Origin: Streptomyces albidoflavus
GTDB lineage: Bacteria; Actinomycetota; Actinomycetes; Streptomycetales; Streptomycetaceae
Direction of reading: 5' to 3'
Assembly (NCBI RefSeq): GCF_000719955.1
Contig: NZ_JOII01000005.1
Coordinates: 1-64,000 of the forward strand
DNA: 64,000 bases
The position numbers were made by a program, and so were the translations under genes. The notes under the pieces are model-generated. The model saw nothing but the letters and a program-made list of their open reading frames with translations, was not told the DNA's origin and searched no databases. Positions 17,784-27,419 of this stretch are shown here, in pieces. Each line of letters begins with the position of its first letter. Position 1 is the first letter of the stretch.

Positions 17784-19565
17784 ATGGACGTTATGGGGGA
17801 CAAGGCGACTCTGTTGAACATGGGCCGGTTTGTGGAGCCGGCCGACCGGGAGGACACCGACACCGGTACGGCCGAGGACGAGGTGCGCCGACTCGGCGGG
17901 GCGGGCGCGGGCGACGCCGCCTCGATGAGCGTGATCGGCGCCGAACTGCTGCGCCGGGGGGATCTCGACGGCGCCGAACCGCTGCTGCGCGGCGCCACCG
18001 CCGAGGGTGACCGCGCCGCCGCCAACAACCTGGGCGTCCTCCTCCACCAGCGGGGATACGCCGAAGAAGCCGCCGGGTGGTGGAAGGTGGCCGCCGTCGC
18101 CGGGTCCGCCGCCGCCGCCCACGCGCTCGGCCGCCACCACCGCGAGCGCGGGGACGAGCCCGCCGCCGAGTACTGGCTGCGCCAGTCCGCCGAGCAGGGG
18201 CACGCGCTCGGCGCCTACGCCCTCGCCGATTTGCTGGAGCACCGCCGCGAGGAAGGTGCCGAGCGGTGGATGCGGGCCGCCGCCGAACGGGGCCACCGCG
18301 AGGCCGCGCACCGGCTCGCCCGCATCCTCGACGAGCGCGGGCGCACCAGCGAGGACGCCGCGCACGAGGCCGAGCAGTGGTACCGCCAGGCCGCCGCGCG
18401 GGGCCACCGGCGTGCCGCGCTGCGGCTCGGCACCATCCTGGAGGGCCGCGGCAAGCTGAAGGAGGCCGGCCGCTGGTACCTCACCTCCGCCAAGGAGGGC
18501 GAGCCGGAGGCCGCCTGCGCGCTGGGCTTCCTGCTGCGCGACGCCGGGGACGAGGAGAACGCCGCCCTGTGGTGGCTCAAGGCCGCCAAGGAAGGTGACG
18601 GCAACGCCGCCAACGCGCTCGGCGCGCTCCACGCCGAGCGCGGCGAGACCCAGACCGCCGAGCGCTGGTACCGCGCGGCCCTGGAGGCGGGCGACGTCAA
18701 CGGCGCCTACAACCTCGGCCTGCTCTGCGCCGCCCAGAACCGCACCGCCCAGGCCGACCAGTGGTACCGCCGCGCCGCCTACGCGGGCCACCGTGAGGCC
18801 GCCAACGCCCTCGCCGTCCTCCTCCTCCAGGAGAACGACGCGGACGGCGCCGAGCCCTGGTTCTCCAAGGCCGCCGAACTGGGCAGCGTCGACGCCGCCT
18901 TCAACCTCGGCATCCTGCACGCCGGGCGCGGCGACCAGCGCGGCGCCCAGCGGTGGTACGAGCGGGCCGCCGCGGCCGGGCACACCGAGGCCGCCTTCCA
19001 GGCCGGGATCGCCCTGCTCCGCGACGGCGACGAACGCGGCGCCGAGCGCCACCTGCGGTGCGCGGCCGGCGGCGGCAGCGCCGACGGCGCCTACTACCTC
19101 GCCTCCCTGCTCGACGCCCGCACCCCGCCCGGGGAGCAGCCGGCTCTCGGTGAGCCGGTCCTGGAGCGGACCGAGAGCGAGGAGTGGTACGAGCGTGCTG
19201 CGCACCTGGGGCACCGGCGTGCGCAGGTCCGTATCGGCATGATCGCCGCGACGCGCGGGGACGTGGTCTCCGCCGCTCGGTGGTACCGGGCGGCGGCCGA
19301 GGCCGGCAGCCGGAACGGCGCCTTCAATCTCGGGCTGCTGCTGGCCCGGGAGGGGAGTGAGCCCGAGGCCGCCGTCTGGTGGGAGCAGGCTGCCGATGCC
19401 GGGCACGGGCGGGCGGCGTTGCGGCTCGCGCTGCTGCACGCGCGGAGGGGGGAGCTGGCCGAGTCCGACCGGTGGTGTGGGCGGGCTGTCGAGCTGGGGC
19501 CCGCCGAGGTGGCTGCCCGGGCCGGGCGGTTGCGGGATCAGTTGCAGCAGGAGCTCACGGCCTGA
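17784..19565 (+). CDS. Sel1/TPR-like repeat protein
   Basis: A 593-residue solenoid of about 13-14 Sel1-like repeats of 36 residues, each with the pattern AExWYRxAAxxGHxxAAxxLG. There is no enzyme domain, signal peptide or membrane helix, so it is probably a cytoplasmic scaffold. ATG 17784 (MDVMGDKATLL) is preferred; 17793 is a close alternative. It is the only gene between two initiator tRNA genes. Sel1 proteins bind partner proteins; the partner is unknown. Confidence 0.85.
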   Translation: MDVMGDKATLLNMGRFVEPADREDTDTGTAEDEVRRLGGAGAGDAASMSVIGAELLRRGDLDGAEPLLRGATAEGDRAAANNLGVLLHQRGYAEEAAGWWKVAAVAGSAAAAHALGRHHRERGDEPAAEYWLRQSAEQGHALGAYALADLLEHRREEGAERWMRAAAERGHREAAHRLARILDERGRTSEDAAHEAEQWYRQAAARGHRRAALRLGTILEGRGKLKEAGRWYLTSAKEGEPEAACALGFLLRDAGDEENAALWWLKAAKEGDGNAANALGALHAERGETQTAERWYRAALEAGDVNGAYNLGLLCAAQNRTAQADQWYRRAAYAGHREAANALAVLLLQENDADGAEPWFSKAAELGSVDAAFNLGILHAGRGDQRGAQRWYERAAAAGHTEAAFQAGIALLRDGDERGAERHLRCAAGGGSADGAYYLASLLDARTPPGEQPALGEPVLERTESEEWYERAAHLGHRRAQVRIGMIAATRGDVVSAARWYRAAAEAGSRNGAFNLGLLLAREGSEPEAAVWWEQAADAGHGRAALRLALLHARRGELAESDRWCGRAVELGPAEVAARAGRLRDQLQQELTA

Positions 19566-19916
19566 CGGCCGGTTGGGCAGGGGGCCTGGTTGGCGCTTCC
19601 CGGCGCCGGGGTGGGGGCCTCAAGCGCCGGCCGGGCTGTTTTTCGGGGGTGCTCGCCGCTTTCGCGCGCCGGTCACCGATGGCCTCAAACGCCGGCCGGG
19701 CTTGGAAGGTGGCCTCAAACGCCGGCCGGGCTTGAGTGGTGGCCGGCCGGGCTGAAGGTGGCCTCGCCGGCCGGGGTGGAGCTGCCGGGGCGGGGTGGAG
19801 GTGCCGGGCCTGGGTGGAGCTGCCGGGCCTGGGTGGGGCCTGTGGGTGTGTTCAGGTGTGTGGTGCTGGAGGGATTTGCGCTGGTGGGTGGGGGCGCGTA
19901 GTGTCGGTGGAGTCGA
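19566..19916. repeat. Intergenic cluster of dispersed GC-rich repeats
   Basis: There is no gene here. Three copies of a 23-bp unit lie at 19616-19638, 19681-19703 and 19711-19733. The unit reads GGCCTCAAACGCCGGCCGGG plus CTT, or AGC for AAC in the first copy. Degenerate pieces continue to about 19820. Two further clusters with the same unit occur near 28298-28415 and 49665. The core CCGGCCGG is palindromic. Confidence 0.75.
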
Positions 19917-19990
19917 CGCGGGGTGGAGCAGCTCGGTAGCTCGCTGGGCTCATAACCCAGAGGTCGCAGGTTCAAATCCTGTCCCCGCTA
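19917..19990 (+). tRNA. Initiator tRNA-fMet (CAT), copy 2
   Basis: The sequence is identical to the tRNA at 17369 over the full 74 nt, with the same C1 x U72 mismatch, GGG/CCC anticodon-stem pairs and no encoded CCA. The identity extends into the 3' flank (CTGAAGGGCGAAGGCCCGGATTC), which argues for duplication or gene conversion. Confidence 0.95.
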
Positions 19991-19999
19991 CTGAAGGGC

Positions 20000-20036
20000 G
20001 AAGGCCCGGATTCTCTTCTGGAGAATCCGGGCCTTC
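20000..20036 (+). terminator. Terminator of initiator tRNA copy 2
   Basis: The arms GAAGGCCCGGATTCTC and GAGAATCCGGGCCTTC close around a short loop. The outer 13 bp match the first copy's terminator; the loop side differs with compensated pairs. Confidence 0.85.
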
Positions 20037-20098
20037 GTCGTGTTCGGGGGTGGCGGAACCCCGGCGGCCTGGAGGGCGCGTCCGGGGCCCGGGTGGGG

Positions 20099-20515
20099 TC
20101 AGGCTGCGGCGCAGTGGGGGCACAGGCCGCGGTAGGTGACCTCGACCTCGGAGACGGTGAAGCCGAAGCGCTCCTGGTCGGGGAGGTCCGCCAGCGGGTT
20201 TCCGGTGGGGTGGACGTCGCGGATGGCGCCGCACCGCGCGCAGACCAGGTGGTGGTGGGGGCGGTGGGCGTTCGGGTCGTACCGCTTGGCGCGGCCGTCC
20301 GTGGCCACCTCGATGACCTCGCCGAGCGTCACCATCTCGCCGAGCGTGTTGTAGACCGTCGCCCGCGAGATCTCCGGGAGTTTCGCGATGGCTTTGGCGT
20401 GCACCTCGTCAGCGGTCAGGTGCACGTGGTCCCCGTTGAGGACCTCGGCCACGACGCGCCGCTGGGCGGTCATCCGCCAGCCGCGTCCGCGAAGTCGTTC
20501 CAGCAGGTCACTCAT
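20099..20515 (-). CDS. catR: Fur-family peroxide-type regulator (CatR/PerR-like)
   Basis: A 138-residue Fur-superfamily repressor. A winged helix occupies 1-80 (TAQRRVVAEVL and the recognition segment ISRATVYNTLGEM). The metal site HRPHHHLVCARCG follows, with a second CxxC (CPHC) at the C-terminus, giving a structural zinc site of two CxxC pairs. It is divergent from a catalase gene, as CatR is from catA in S. coelicolor, so it most likely represses the catalase and itself until peroxide oxidises the sensing site. It could be another Fur paralogue; the catalase neighbour favours peroxide sensing. Confidence 0.82.
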   Translation of the reverse strand: MSDLLERLRGRGWRMTAQRRVVAEVLNGDHVHLTADEVHAKAIAKLPEISRATVYNTLGEMVTLGEVIEVATDGRAKRYDPNAHRPHHHLVCARCGAIRDVHPTGNPLADLPDQERFGFTVSEVEVTYRGLCPHCAAA

Positions 20516-20573
20516 GAAACCAGCCTAACAGGGAAGGGACCCAGTCCTGAACTGATGTGACTTTGGATGTTCG

Positions 20574-20601
20574 CTTGACTTAGACATTGTCCATTGTAGG
20601 A
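20574..20601 (+). promoter_or_regulatory. Catalase promoter with possible Fur/CatR operator
   Basis: TTGACT and TAGGAT are 16 nt apart, a good vegetative promoter aimed at the catalase gene. The AT-rich spacer, with GACATTGTC, is a plausible site for the divergent Fur-type regulator. Confidence 0.55.
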
Positions 20602-20662
20602 TCGGCTACGGCATTCGCCAAGGGACAGGTTTGTGCAGGATTCACCACCGCAGGAGGCGCAC

Positions 20663-22114
20663 GTGACGCAGGGACCGCTCACGACCGAGGCCGGAGCCCC
20701 GGTCGCCGACAACCAGAACAGCGAGACGGCGGGCGTCGGGGGTCCGGTCCTGGTCCAGGACCAGCTGCTGCTCGAAAAGCTCGCCCACTTCAACCGGGAG
20801 CGCATCCCGGAGCGCGTGGTGCACGCCCGTGGCGCCGGCGCGTACGGCACGTTCACGGTGACCGCCGACGTCACGCAGTGGACGCGTGCCTCGTTCCTCT
20901 CCGAGGTCGGCAAGCAGACCGAGACCTTCCTGCGCTTCTCCACGGTGGTCGGCAACCTCGGCGCGGCCGACGCCGTCCGTGACCCGCGCGGCTTCGCGCT
21001 GAAGTTCTACACCGAGGACGGCAACTACGACCTCGTCGGGAACAACACCCCGGTGTTCTTCATCAAGGACGCCATCAAGTTCCCGGACTTCATCCACACC
21101 CAGAAGCGCGACCCGTACACCGGCTCCCAGGAGGCGGACAACGTCTGGGACTTCTGGGGACTCAGCCCCGAATCCACCCACCAGGTGACCTGGCTCTTCG
21201 GCGACCGCGGCATCCCCGCCTCGTACCGCCACATGAACGGCTACGGCTCGCACACCTACCAGTGGAACAACGAGGCCGGCGAAGTCTTCTGGGTCAAGTA
21301 CCACTTCAAGACCGACCAGGGCATCAAGAACCTCACCACCTCCGAGGCGGCCGAGACCTCCGGGCTCGACCCCGACAGCCACCAGCGCGACCTGCGCGAG
21401 GCCATCGAGCGCGGTGACTTCCCGTCCTGGACCGTGCAGGTGCAGATCATGCCGGCGGCGGACGCGGCCACCTACCGCTTCAACCCGTTCGACCTCACCA
21501 AGGTGTGGCCGCACGAGGACTACCCGCCGATCGAGATCGGCAAGCTGGAGCTCAACCGCAACCCGGAGAACATCTTCGCCGAGGTCGAGCAGTCCATCTT
21601 CAGCCCCGCGCACTTCGTGCCGGGCATCGGCCCCTCGCCCGACAAGATGCTCCAGGGCCGCCTCTTCTCGTACGGGGACGCGCACCGCTACCGCGTCGGC
21701 ATCAACGCCGACCACCTGCCGGTCAACCGCCCGCACGCCACCGAGGCGCGCACCAACTCCCGTGACGGCTACCTCTACGACGGCCGCCACAAGGGTGCGA
21801 AGAACTACGAGCCCAACAGCTTCGGCGGCCCCGCCGAGACCGGCCGGGCGCTCTGGCAGCCGCTGCCCGTCACCGGCGAGACCGGTGACACCGAGGCGCC
21901 CAGCCACGCCGAGGACGACAACTTCGTGCAGGCCGGCAACCTCTACCGGCTGATGTCCGAGGACGAGAAGACCCGTCTGGTCGAGAACCTCTCGCAGAAC
22001 ATCGCCGGTGTCTCCCGCGACGACATCGCCGAGCGGGCCATCAACAACTTCCGCTCGGCGGACGCGGACTTCGGCAAGCGGCTGGAGGCCGCGGTCCAGG
22101 CCCTGCGCGGCTGA
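20663..22114 (+). CDS. katA: Monofunctional heme catalase
   Basis: A 483-residue small-subunit heme catalase that dismutates hydrogen peroxide. The distal His54 is in RVVHARG. The distal-side segment [12 protein letters not shown] and the proximal heme Tyr337 in [12 protein letters not shown] are present. Length fits clade-3 catalases. GTG 20663 has AGGAGG 7 nt upstream; a GTG at 20633 lacks one. It is divergent from the Fur-type regulator, which probably controls it. A hairpin follows. Confidence 0.93.
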   Translation: MTQGPLTTEAGAPVADNQNSETAGVGGPVLVQDQLLLEKLAHFNRERIPERVVHARGAGAYGTFTVTADVTQWTRASFLSEVGKQTETFLRFSTVVGNLGAADAVRDPRGFALKFYTEDGNYDLVGNNTPVFFIKDAIKFPDFIHTQKRDPYTGSQEADNVWDFWGLSPESTHQVTWLFGDRGIPASYRHMNGYGSHTYQWNNEAGEVFWVKYHFKTDQGIKNLTTSEAAETSGLDPDSHQRDLREAIERGDFPSWTVQVQIMPAADAATYRFNPFDLTKVWPHEDYPPIEIGKLELNRNPENIFAEVEQSIFSPAHFVPGIGPSPDKMLQGRLFSYGDAHRYRVGINADHLPVNRPHATEARTNSRDGYLYDGRHKGAKNYEPNSFGGPAETGRALWQPLPVTGETGDTEAPSHAEDDNFVQAGNLYRLMSEDEKTRLVENLSQNIAGVSRDDIAERAINNFRSADADFGKRLEAAVQALRG

Positions 22115-22131
22115 CGGACGCTTGTCGCAGG

Positions 22132-22167
22132 CGGCGGGCCGGAACCCCTCGGGGCTCCGGCCCGCCG
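22132..22167. terminator. Bidirectional terminator hairpin
   Basis: The arms CGGCGGGCCGGA and TCCGGCCCGCCG lie between the convergent catalase and hisN genes. Confidence 0.7.
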
Positions 22168-22194
22168 TGCTGTGCTGTGCCGTGCCGTGGGTGC

Positions 22195-23001
22195 TCAGTA
22201 CCGCTGGTTCAGGTACCCGAGCAGTTCGTCGTGGAGCAGGCCGTTGGAGGCGGCGGCGTTCTCGCCCGAGGGGCCCGGGGCGCCCTCCAGCGAGGTGAAG
22301 GTGCCGCCCGCCTCCTCCACGATGACCGCGTTGGCCGCCATGTCCCACAGCGACAGCTCCGGCTCCGCGCAGATGTCCACACTGCCCTCGGCGACCATCA
22401 TGTACGGCCAGAAGTCGCCGTAGCCCCGGGTGCGCCAGCAGGTGCGCGTCAGGTCGAGGAAGCCGTCCAGGCGGCCCTGCGCCTCCCAGCCGGAGAGCGA
22501 GGAGTAGGCGAACGAGGCGTTCTCCACCCGGTCCACCGCCGACACCTTCAGGCGGCTCGCCGAGGTGAGGCTCCGCCCGGTGTACGCGCCCGCGCCCTTC
22601 GCCGCCCACCAGCGGCGGCCCAGCGCCGGAGCCGACACCAGCCCGACCACCGGCCGGAAACCGCCGCCCTGCGGGTCGGCCTCCATCAGCGAGATCAGCG
22701 TCGCCCAGACCGGCACCCCGCGCACGTAGTTCTTCGTCCCGTCGATCGGGTCGATCACCCAGCGGCGCGGACCCGTGCCCTCCACGCCGTACTCCTCGCC
22801 GAGGATCGCGTCGCGCGGCCTGGCGCGGGCGAGGTGACCGCGGATCAGCTCCTCGGCCGCCTTGTCGGCCTCCGTCACCGGAGTGAGGTCCGGCTTCGTC
22901 TCCACCTTCAGGTCGAGGGCCTTGAACCGCTCCATCGTGGTCGCGTCGGCGGCGTCCGCAAGCACATGGGCGAGACGCAGATCATCGTGATAGTCGGCCA
23001 T
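22195..23001 (-). CDS. hisN: Histidinol-phosphatase HisN (inositol monophosphatase family)
   Basis: A 268-residue Mg-dependent phosphatase of the IMPase superfamily. The metal site residues are in LGEEYG and WVIDPIDGTKNYVRG, with the later WDMAANAVIVEEAGG segment. In Streptomyces the orthologue at this locus (SCO5208, from memory) is HisN, which makes histidinol in the last but one step of histidine synthesis. The actinobacterial HisN signature (PVWATLISL, YSSLSGW) supports this over a general IMPase. It is divergent from the TetR gene. Confidence 0.85.
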   Translation of the reverse strand: MADYHDDLRLAHVLADAADATTMERFKALDLKVETKPDLTPVTEADKAAEELIRGHLARARPRDAILGEEYGVEGTGPRRWVIDPIDGTKNYVRGVPVWATLISLMEADPQGGGFRPVVGLVSAPALGRRWWAAKGAGAYTGRSLTSASRLKVSAVDRVENASFAYSSLSGWEAQGRLDGFLDLTRTCWRTRGYGDFWPYMMVAEGSVDICAEPELSLWDMAANAVIVEEAGGTFTSLEGAPGPSGENAAASNGLLHDELLGYLNQRY

Positions 23002-23144
23002 GGGCGAAACAGTATCGATTTCCGGCCGCGCCGGGCCATCCGGTCACCGGCGGGCGCGGCGCCCCCACCTCGCGCGCACACCCCCTTGACACCACCCGCG
23101 CCCGCGCAAGACTTCCCCGCACGACCCTCGCCGGGGAGGCAGCC

Positions 23145-23762
23145 GTGTCGGAAGTCCGCGCAGCCCTGCTCATCGCCGCCGAGGCCCACCTGGCCCGCCG
23201 CCCGTGGAGCGCGGTGCGGATGGGCGAGGTGGCGGCCTCGGCCGGGGTCTCCCGGCAGACGCTCTACAACGAGTTCGGCAGCAAGGAAGGGCTCGCCCGC
23301 GCCCTGGCCCGGCAGGCGGCCGACGGCTACCTCGCCGGGATCGAACGGGCCCTGGCCCGCTCCGCGGCCGACCCCCGCGAGCGGCTGCGCGCCGCCGCCG
23401 ACTGGACCGTGGCCGCCGCCCGCCCCGGCACCCTGCTGCGCTCCCTGCTGACCGGCTGCTGGGGCGACCCGCTGCCCGCACCGCGCCCGGCCCGCACCAC
23501 CGCCACCGCACCCGCCCAGCGCCGCGCCGAACTCCCGCTCCCCAGCCCCGGGGACCTCCTCGCCGCCGCCCGCGACCGCGCCGTGGCCGCCCTCGACGGG
23601 GCGGCGCCCCGGACCGACCCGCGCGAACTGGCCCGCGAGTGCGAATGCGTGCTGCGCCTGGCCCTCTCCCGGGTCGTGGCGCCGCCGGTGGTGGGGGGTG
23701 CGGGGGCGGGGCGGCGGCGCGGGCGGTTCACTGGGCCGAGCCCGAGAGCTGGAGGCCGATGA
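23145..23762 (+). CDS. TetR-family regulator
   Basis: A 205-residue TetR repressor. The N-terminal helix-turn-helix is clear (MGEVAASAGVSRQTLYNEFGSKEGLARAL). The ligand domain is Ala/Arg-rich and the last 20 residues look non-conserved (GAGAGRRRGRFTGP). GTG 23145 has GGGGAGG upstream. The 3' end overlaps the convergent SMR transporter gene by 35 bp. It may regulate that transporter, though a convergent layout does not prove it. Confidence 0.8.
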   Translation: MSEVRAALLIAAEAHLARRPWSAVRMGEVAASAGVSRQTLYNEFGSKEGLARALARQAADGYLAGIERALARSAADPRERLRAAADWTVAAARPGTLLRSLLTGCWGDPLPAPRPARTTATAPAQRRAELPLPSPGDLLAAARDRAVAALDGAAPRTDPRELARECECVLRLALSRVVAPPVVGGAGAGRRRGRFTGPSPRAGGR

Positions 23763-24051
23763 CGCCGCAGATGACGAGGGTGATGGAGACGATCTTCAGG
23801 ACCGAGACCACGTCGCCGAGGAAGATCATGCCGTAGGTGGCGGTGCCGGCGGCGCCGATGCCGGTCCACACCGCGTAGGCCGGGCCGACGTCCAGGCGTT
23901 TGAGGGCGAGGGTCAGCAGGCCGAAGCTGCCGAGGGCGAACGCGGCGAAGGCGATCGTCGGCCACAGCCGGGTGAACCCGTGCGACAGCTTGAGACAGAC
24001 GGCGAACCCCGTCTCCAGCAGCCCCGCGACGACGACCAGCAGCCATGCCAT
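23728..24051 (-). CDS. Small multidrug resistance (SugE/Gdx-type) transporter
   Basis: A 107-residue four-helix SMR protein that exchanges protons for cations across the membrane. The membrane-embedded Glu of helix 1 is in VVAGLLETGFAV, and the conserved WTGIGAAGTATYG and LGDVVSVLKIVSITLVICGVIGLQ follow. The WTGIG form is typical of the SugE/Gdx (guanidinium exporter) branch rather than EmrE. No guanidine riboswitch motif is visible upstream. It overlaps the TetR gene's 3' end. Confidence 0.85.
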   Translation of the reverse strand: MAWLLVVVAGLLETGFAVCLKLSHGFTRLWPTIAFAAFALGSFGLLTLALKRLDVGPAYAVWTGIGAAGTATYGMIFLGDVVSVLKIVSITLVICGVIGLQLSGSAQ

Positions 24052-24178
24052 GAATGAGCCTTTCCGCCCGCCGAAACGATCCCGCGCGCACCTTGTACGG
24101 CTTCGGGCGATTATGCCCGTGCCGTCCGGCGCGGCAGGCGACCCGGCCCGGCCCGTCGCGCCGCAGGCCGCGCCCGGA

Positions 24179-25195
24179 TCAGTCGCCCTCGCGCCGCTCC
24201 CGGGTCGCCAGCAGCCGCCGCAGCGAGTTGAGGCGGGCCGGGTCGGCGTGGCCGTCGGCCACCCACTGGTCGAGCGCGCACTCCGGCTCGTCGTGGCTGC
24301 ACCCGCGCGGGCACTCCTCCGTCCCCGGCTCCAGGTCGGGGAAGGCGTGGATCACGCGGGAGGGGTCGACGTGGTGCAGCCCGAACGAGCGCACCCCCGG
24401 CGTGTCGATCACCCAGCTGCCGGGGGCGGCGTCGGCCAGCGGCAGCGCCAGCGCGGAGACCGTGGTGTGCCGGCCGCGGCCGGTGACCGCGTTGACGTGG
24501 CCGGTGACCCGCCGCTGCTCCTCGGGGACCAGCGCGTTCACCAGCGTCGTCTTTCCGACACCCGAATGGCCCACGAAGGCGGTGACATGGCCGTCCAGCA
24601 GCTCCCGGACCCGCTCCACGGCCGAGCCGTCCTCCAGCTCCTCCCGGCTGGTCACCACGTACGGCACGCCCAGCGCCCGGTAGGTGTCCAGCAGGGAGTC
24701 GGGGGAGGCCAGGTCCGACTTGGTCAGCACCAGGACCGGCTCCAGGCCGCCGTCGTACGCGGCGACCAGGCAGCGGTCGATCATCCGGGGCCGGGGCTCC
24801 GGATCGGCCAGCGCCGTGACGATCGCCAGCCGGTCGGCGTTGGCGACGACCACCCGCTCGTACGGGTCGTCGTCGTCGGCCGTGCGGCGCAGCACCGAGG
24901 CGCGCTCCTCGATCCGCACGATGCGCGCCAGGGTGTCCTTCTGCCCGGAGAGATCCCCGACCAGCGCCACCCGGTCGCCCACCACCGCCGCCTTGCGGCC
25001 CAGTTCGCGGGCCTTCATCGCGGTCACCGTGCGGCCCTCGACCAGACAGGTGATCCGGCCCCGGTCCACCGTGAGCACCATGCCCTCGGCGGCGTCCTCG
25101 TGCTTGGGGCGGGTGTGGGTGCGGGGGCGGCTGCCCCGGCGGCTGGGGCGGACGCGGATGTCGTCCTCGTCGGGGTTCTTTCCGTAACGGCGCAT
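24179..25195 (-). CDS. rsgA: Ribosome small-subunit-dependent GTPase RsgA
   Basis: A 338-residue circularly permuted GTPase that helps 30S maturation. An N-terminal OB fold precedes G4 (LTKSD), then G1 (GHSGVGKTTLVNAL), the G2 Thr region (RGRHTT) and G3 (DTPGVRSFG). A C-terminal zinc site follows (CPRGCSHDEPECAL). It lies 17 nt after aroA in the same direction, an arrangement conserved in Streptomyces. Confidence 0.95.
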   Translation of the reverse strand: MRRYGKNPDEDDIRVRPSRRGSRPRTHTRPKHEDAAEGMVLTVDRGRITCLVEGRTVTAMKARELGRKAAVVGDRVALVGDLSGQKDTLARIVRIEERASVLRRTADDDDPYERVVVANADRLAIVTALADPEPRPRMIDRCLVAAYDGGLEPVLVLTKSDLASPDSLLDTYRALGVPYVVTSREELEDGSAVERVRELLDGHVTAFVGHSGVGKTTLVNALVPEEQRRVTGHVNAVTGRGRHTTVSALALPLADAAPGSWVIDTPGVRSFGLHHVDPSRVIHAFPDLEPGTEECPRGCSHDEPECALDQWVADGHADPARLNSLRRLLATRERREGD

Positions 25196-25212
25196 CGTTC
25201 AGCTCCCGGCCG

Positions 25213-26565
25213 TCACTGCCCGGTCCCGTCGAGCATGCCGGTCCACAGGTCGGGGAAGTCGGGCAGGGTCTTCGCGGTGGTGGCGACGTTCTCGATCTCG
25301 ACGCCCTTCACCACCAGGCCCAGGATCGCACCGGCGGTCGCCATCCGGTGGTCGTCGTAGGTGTGGAAGACGCCGCCGTGCAGCGGGCGGGGCCGGATGC
25401 GCAGGCCGTCGGCGGTCTCGGTGACGTCGCCGCCCAGCTCGTTGATCTCCTTGGTGAGCGCGGCCAGCCGGTCCGTCTCGTGGAGCCGCAGGTGGGCGAC
25501 GCCGCGCAGGACGGACTCGCCGTCGGCCAGGGCCGCGACGGCGGCGATGCCCGGGGTCAGCTCGCCGACCTCGCCCAGGTCCACGTCGATGCCGTGGACG
25601 CGGCCCGAGCCGGTGAAGACCAGGCCCGCCTCGGTCAGCTCGCAGGAACCACCCATCGTGGTGAAGATCTCCCGCAGCCGGTCACCCGGCTGCGTGGTGT
25701 GGGCCGGCCAGTCCGGAACGACCACACGGCCGCCGGTGACCAGCGCCGCCGCCAGGAAGGGCTGGGCGTTGGACAGGTCCGGCTCGACGGTGAGGTCCCG
25801 GCCGAGCAGGGCGCCCGGGGTGACCCGCCAGACGTTGGGCTCGCCGCCGGACTCCGGCTCGTCCACCTGGGCGCCGACCCGGCGCAGCATGTCGACGGTC
25901 ATCCGGATGTGCGGCATCGAGGGCAGCCGCGGACCGATGTGCCGGACCTCGACGCCCTGGTTGTAGCGGGGCGCCGACAGCAGCAGGGCACTGACGAACT
26001 GGGAGGACGAGGAGGCGTCGATCTCCACCGTGCCGCCGTCGAGGGAGCCCGTGCCGTGCACCGTCATCGGCAGGCTGCCCCGGTCGTCGTCGTCGATCCG
26101 GGCGCCCAGCGCGCGCAGCGCGTCGATCACGCCGTGCAGCGGACGCTCGTAGGAGCGCGGGTCGCCGTCGAAGCGGATGTCGCCGTCGGCGAGGGTGGCG
26201 AGCGGCGGCAGGAAGCGCATCACGGTGCCCGCGTTGCCGACGTCGACGGTGGCGGGGCCGCGCAGGCCGGACGGGATGATCCGCCACGCCTCGCCGCCCT
26301 TGGCCAGGGTGCTGCCCGGCGCCGCCGAGTCGGACGAGACGGTCTCCTCGATGCCCACGCCGAGGGTGCGCAGCGCCTCCGCCATCAGCACGGTGTCGCG
26401 GGAGCGGAGCGGCCGGCGCAGCCAGCCCGGCTCGGCGGCGAGCGCCGCCAGCACCAGCGCGCGGTTGGTGACCGACTTGGACCCCGGTACCTGGACCGTC
26501 GCCTCGACGGCTCCGGTCGCGTACGGGGCAGGCCAGAGGGGGGTGGATACGGGGTTCAGGGTCAT
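25213..26565 (-). CDS. aroA: EPSP synthase (3-phosphoshikimate 1-carboxyvinyltransferase)
   Basis: A 450-residue AroA, which adds enolpyruvate from PEP to shikimate-3-phosphate in aromatic amino acid synthesis. Signatures: [17 protein letters not shown] at the N-terminus, [25 protein letters not shown], and the C-terminal [17 protein letters not shown] and YDDHRMA. Length is normal. It is the middle gene of an M50-aroA-rsgA run on the minus strand (gaps 42 and 17 nt). Confidence 0.96.
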   Translation of the reverse strand: MTLNPVSTPLWPAPYATGAVEATVQVPGSKSVTNRALVLAALAAEPGWLRRPLRSRDTVLMAEALRTLGVGIEETVSSDSAAPGSTLAKGGEAWRIIPSGLRGPATVDVGNAGTVMRFLPPLATLADGDIRFDGDPRSYERPLHGVIDALRALGARIDDDDRGSLPMTVHGTGSLDGGTVEIDASSSSQFVSALLLSAPRYNQGVEVRHIGPRLPSMPHIRMTVDMLRRVGAQVDEPESGGEPNVWRVTPGALLGRDLTVEPDLSNAQPFLAAALVTGGRVVVPDWPAHTTQPGDRLREIFTTMGGSCELTEAGLVFTGSGRVHGIDVDLGEVGELTPGIAAVAALADGESVLRGVAHLRLHETDRLAALTKEINELGGDVTETADGLRIRPRPLHGGVFHTYDDHRMATAGAILGLVVKGVEIENVATTAKTLPDFPDLWTGMLDGTGQ

Positions 26566-26607
26566 GCCGTCACTTTAGTGCGCCCAGCCGCTCCTCCCCG
26601 TGCACGG

Positions 26608-27330
26608 TCACCGGCCGAGCAGCCAGCCGCCCCCGCCGATCAGCGAGCAGAGCGCCACCGCGTGGAAGAGGAAGAGCCAGATGGCCGCCGGGGCGTGGGT
26701 CAGCCGGGCGAGCTGGTCGGCGTCGGAGTCCGGGGCGCCGCCGCGCCGCCGCTTCGACTGGAGTTCGAAGACCGGGCGTACCCCGCCCAGCAGCAGGAAC
26801 CAGACGGCCGCGTAGGCGAAGAGGGCCTGCACCTCGGAGCCGGCCAGCCAGGAGACCGCCACGAAGAGGCCGCCGGTGATCAGCACGGTCAACACGCCGT
26901 AGGCGTTGCGGACCATCACGAGGAGGGCGAGCAGCAGAGCCGTCGCCACCCACAGCAGCAGGGTGATGTGCCCGGAGGCCAGCAGCCAGGCGCCGCCGAG
27001 GCCGAGGAGGGAGGGGGCGGTGTAACCGGCGAGGGCGGTGAGGATCATGCCCGGGCCGGTGGGCCTGCCCCGGCTCACGGTCAGCCCGGAGGTGTCCGAG
27101 TGGAGGCGTATCCCCTCCAGGGTGCGGCCGGTGACGAGGGCTATCAGGCCGTGGCCGCCCTCGTGGGCGATGGTGATCGCGTTCCGCGCGGTGCGCCAGG
27201 CCGGGCCCCACAGGACCACGGCGAGTGCCGCCACGCCGGTCGCCACGACCAGCCAGAACTCGGGGGCGGTCTGCGTCCCGGTGACGCGGTCCCACAGGTC
27301 GGTGGCCGGGGCGGCGGTGGTGCTCTGCAT
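26608..27330 (-). CDS. M50-type membrane metallopeptidase
   Basis: A 240-residue multipass protein of the M50 (site-2 protease-like) group. The zinc motif HEGGH at 56-60 sits at the edge of a hydrophobic segment, with five or six other helices. There is no PDZ domain, so it is a minimal form. ATG 27330 follows GCGAGGAG. It heads a run with aroA and rsgA and is divergent from the HMCES gene. The substrate is unknown; site-2 proteases often release regulators from the membrane. Confidence 0.8.
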   Translation of the reverse strand: MQSTTAAPATDLWDRVTGTQTAPEFWLVVATGVAALAVVLWGPAWRTARNAITIAHEGGHGLIALVTGRTLEGIRLHSDTSGLTVSRGRPTGPGMILTALAGYTAPSLLGLGGAWLLASGHITLLLWVATALLLALLVMVRNAYGVLTVLITGGLFVAVSWLAGSEVQALFAYAAVWFLLLGGVRPVFELQSKRRRGGAPDSDADQLARLTHAPAAIWLFLFHAVALCSLIGGGGWLLGR

Positions 27331-27419
27331 ACTCGGGCGGCTCCTCGCGAGGGTGGGACGCGCGGCCCCGGGCCCCAACTGGTGGCGGTCCGGTGGCACG
27401 GCCTGGCAGTCTGGCACGT

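Noticed and set aside
19616..19733. CRISPR array
   Set aside because: The repeats are unevenly spaced (65 and 30 nt), with related spacers and no cas genes.
17369..19990. tRNA-bounded integrated element with attL/attR
   Set aside because: Both tRNA genes are complete, and the DNA between holds no integrase, excision or transfer gene, only a Sel1-repeat gene.
24052..24178. Guanidine riboswitch before the SMR transporter
   Set aside because: No ykkC, mini-ykkC or guanidine-III core sequence is visible on the minus strand.
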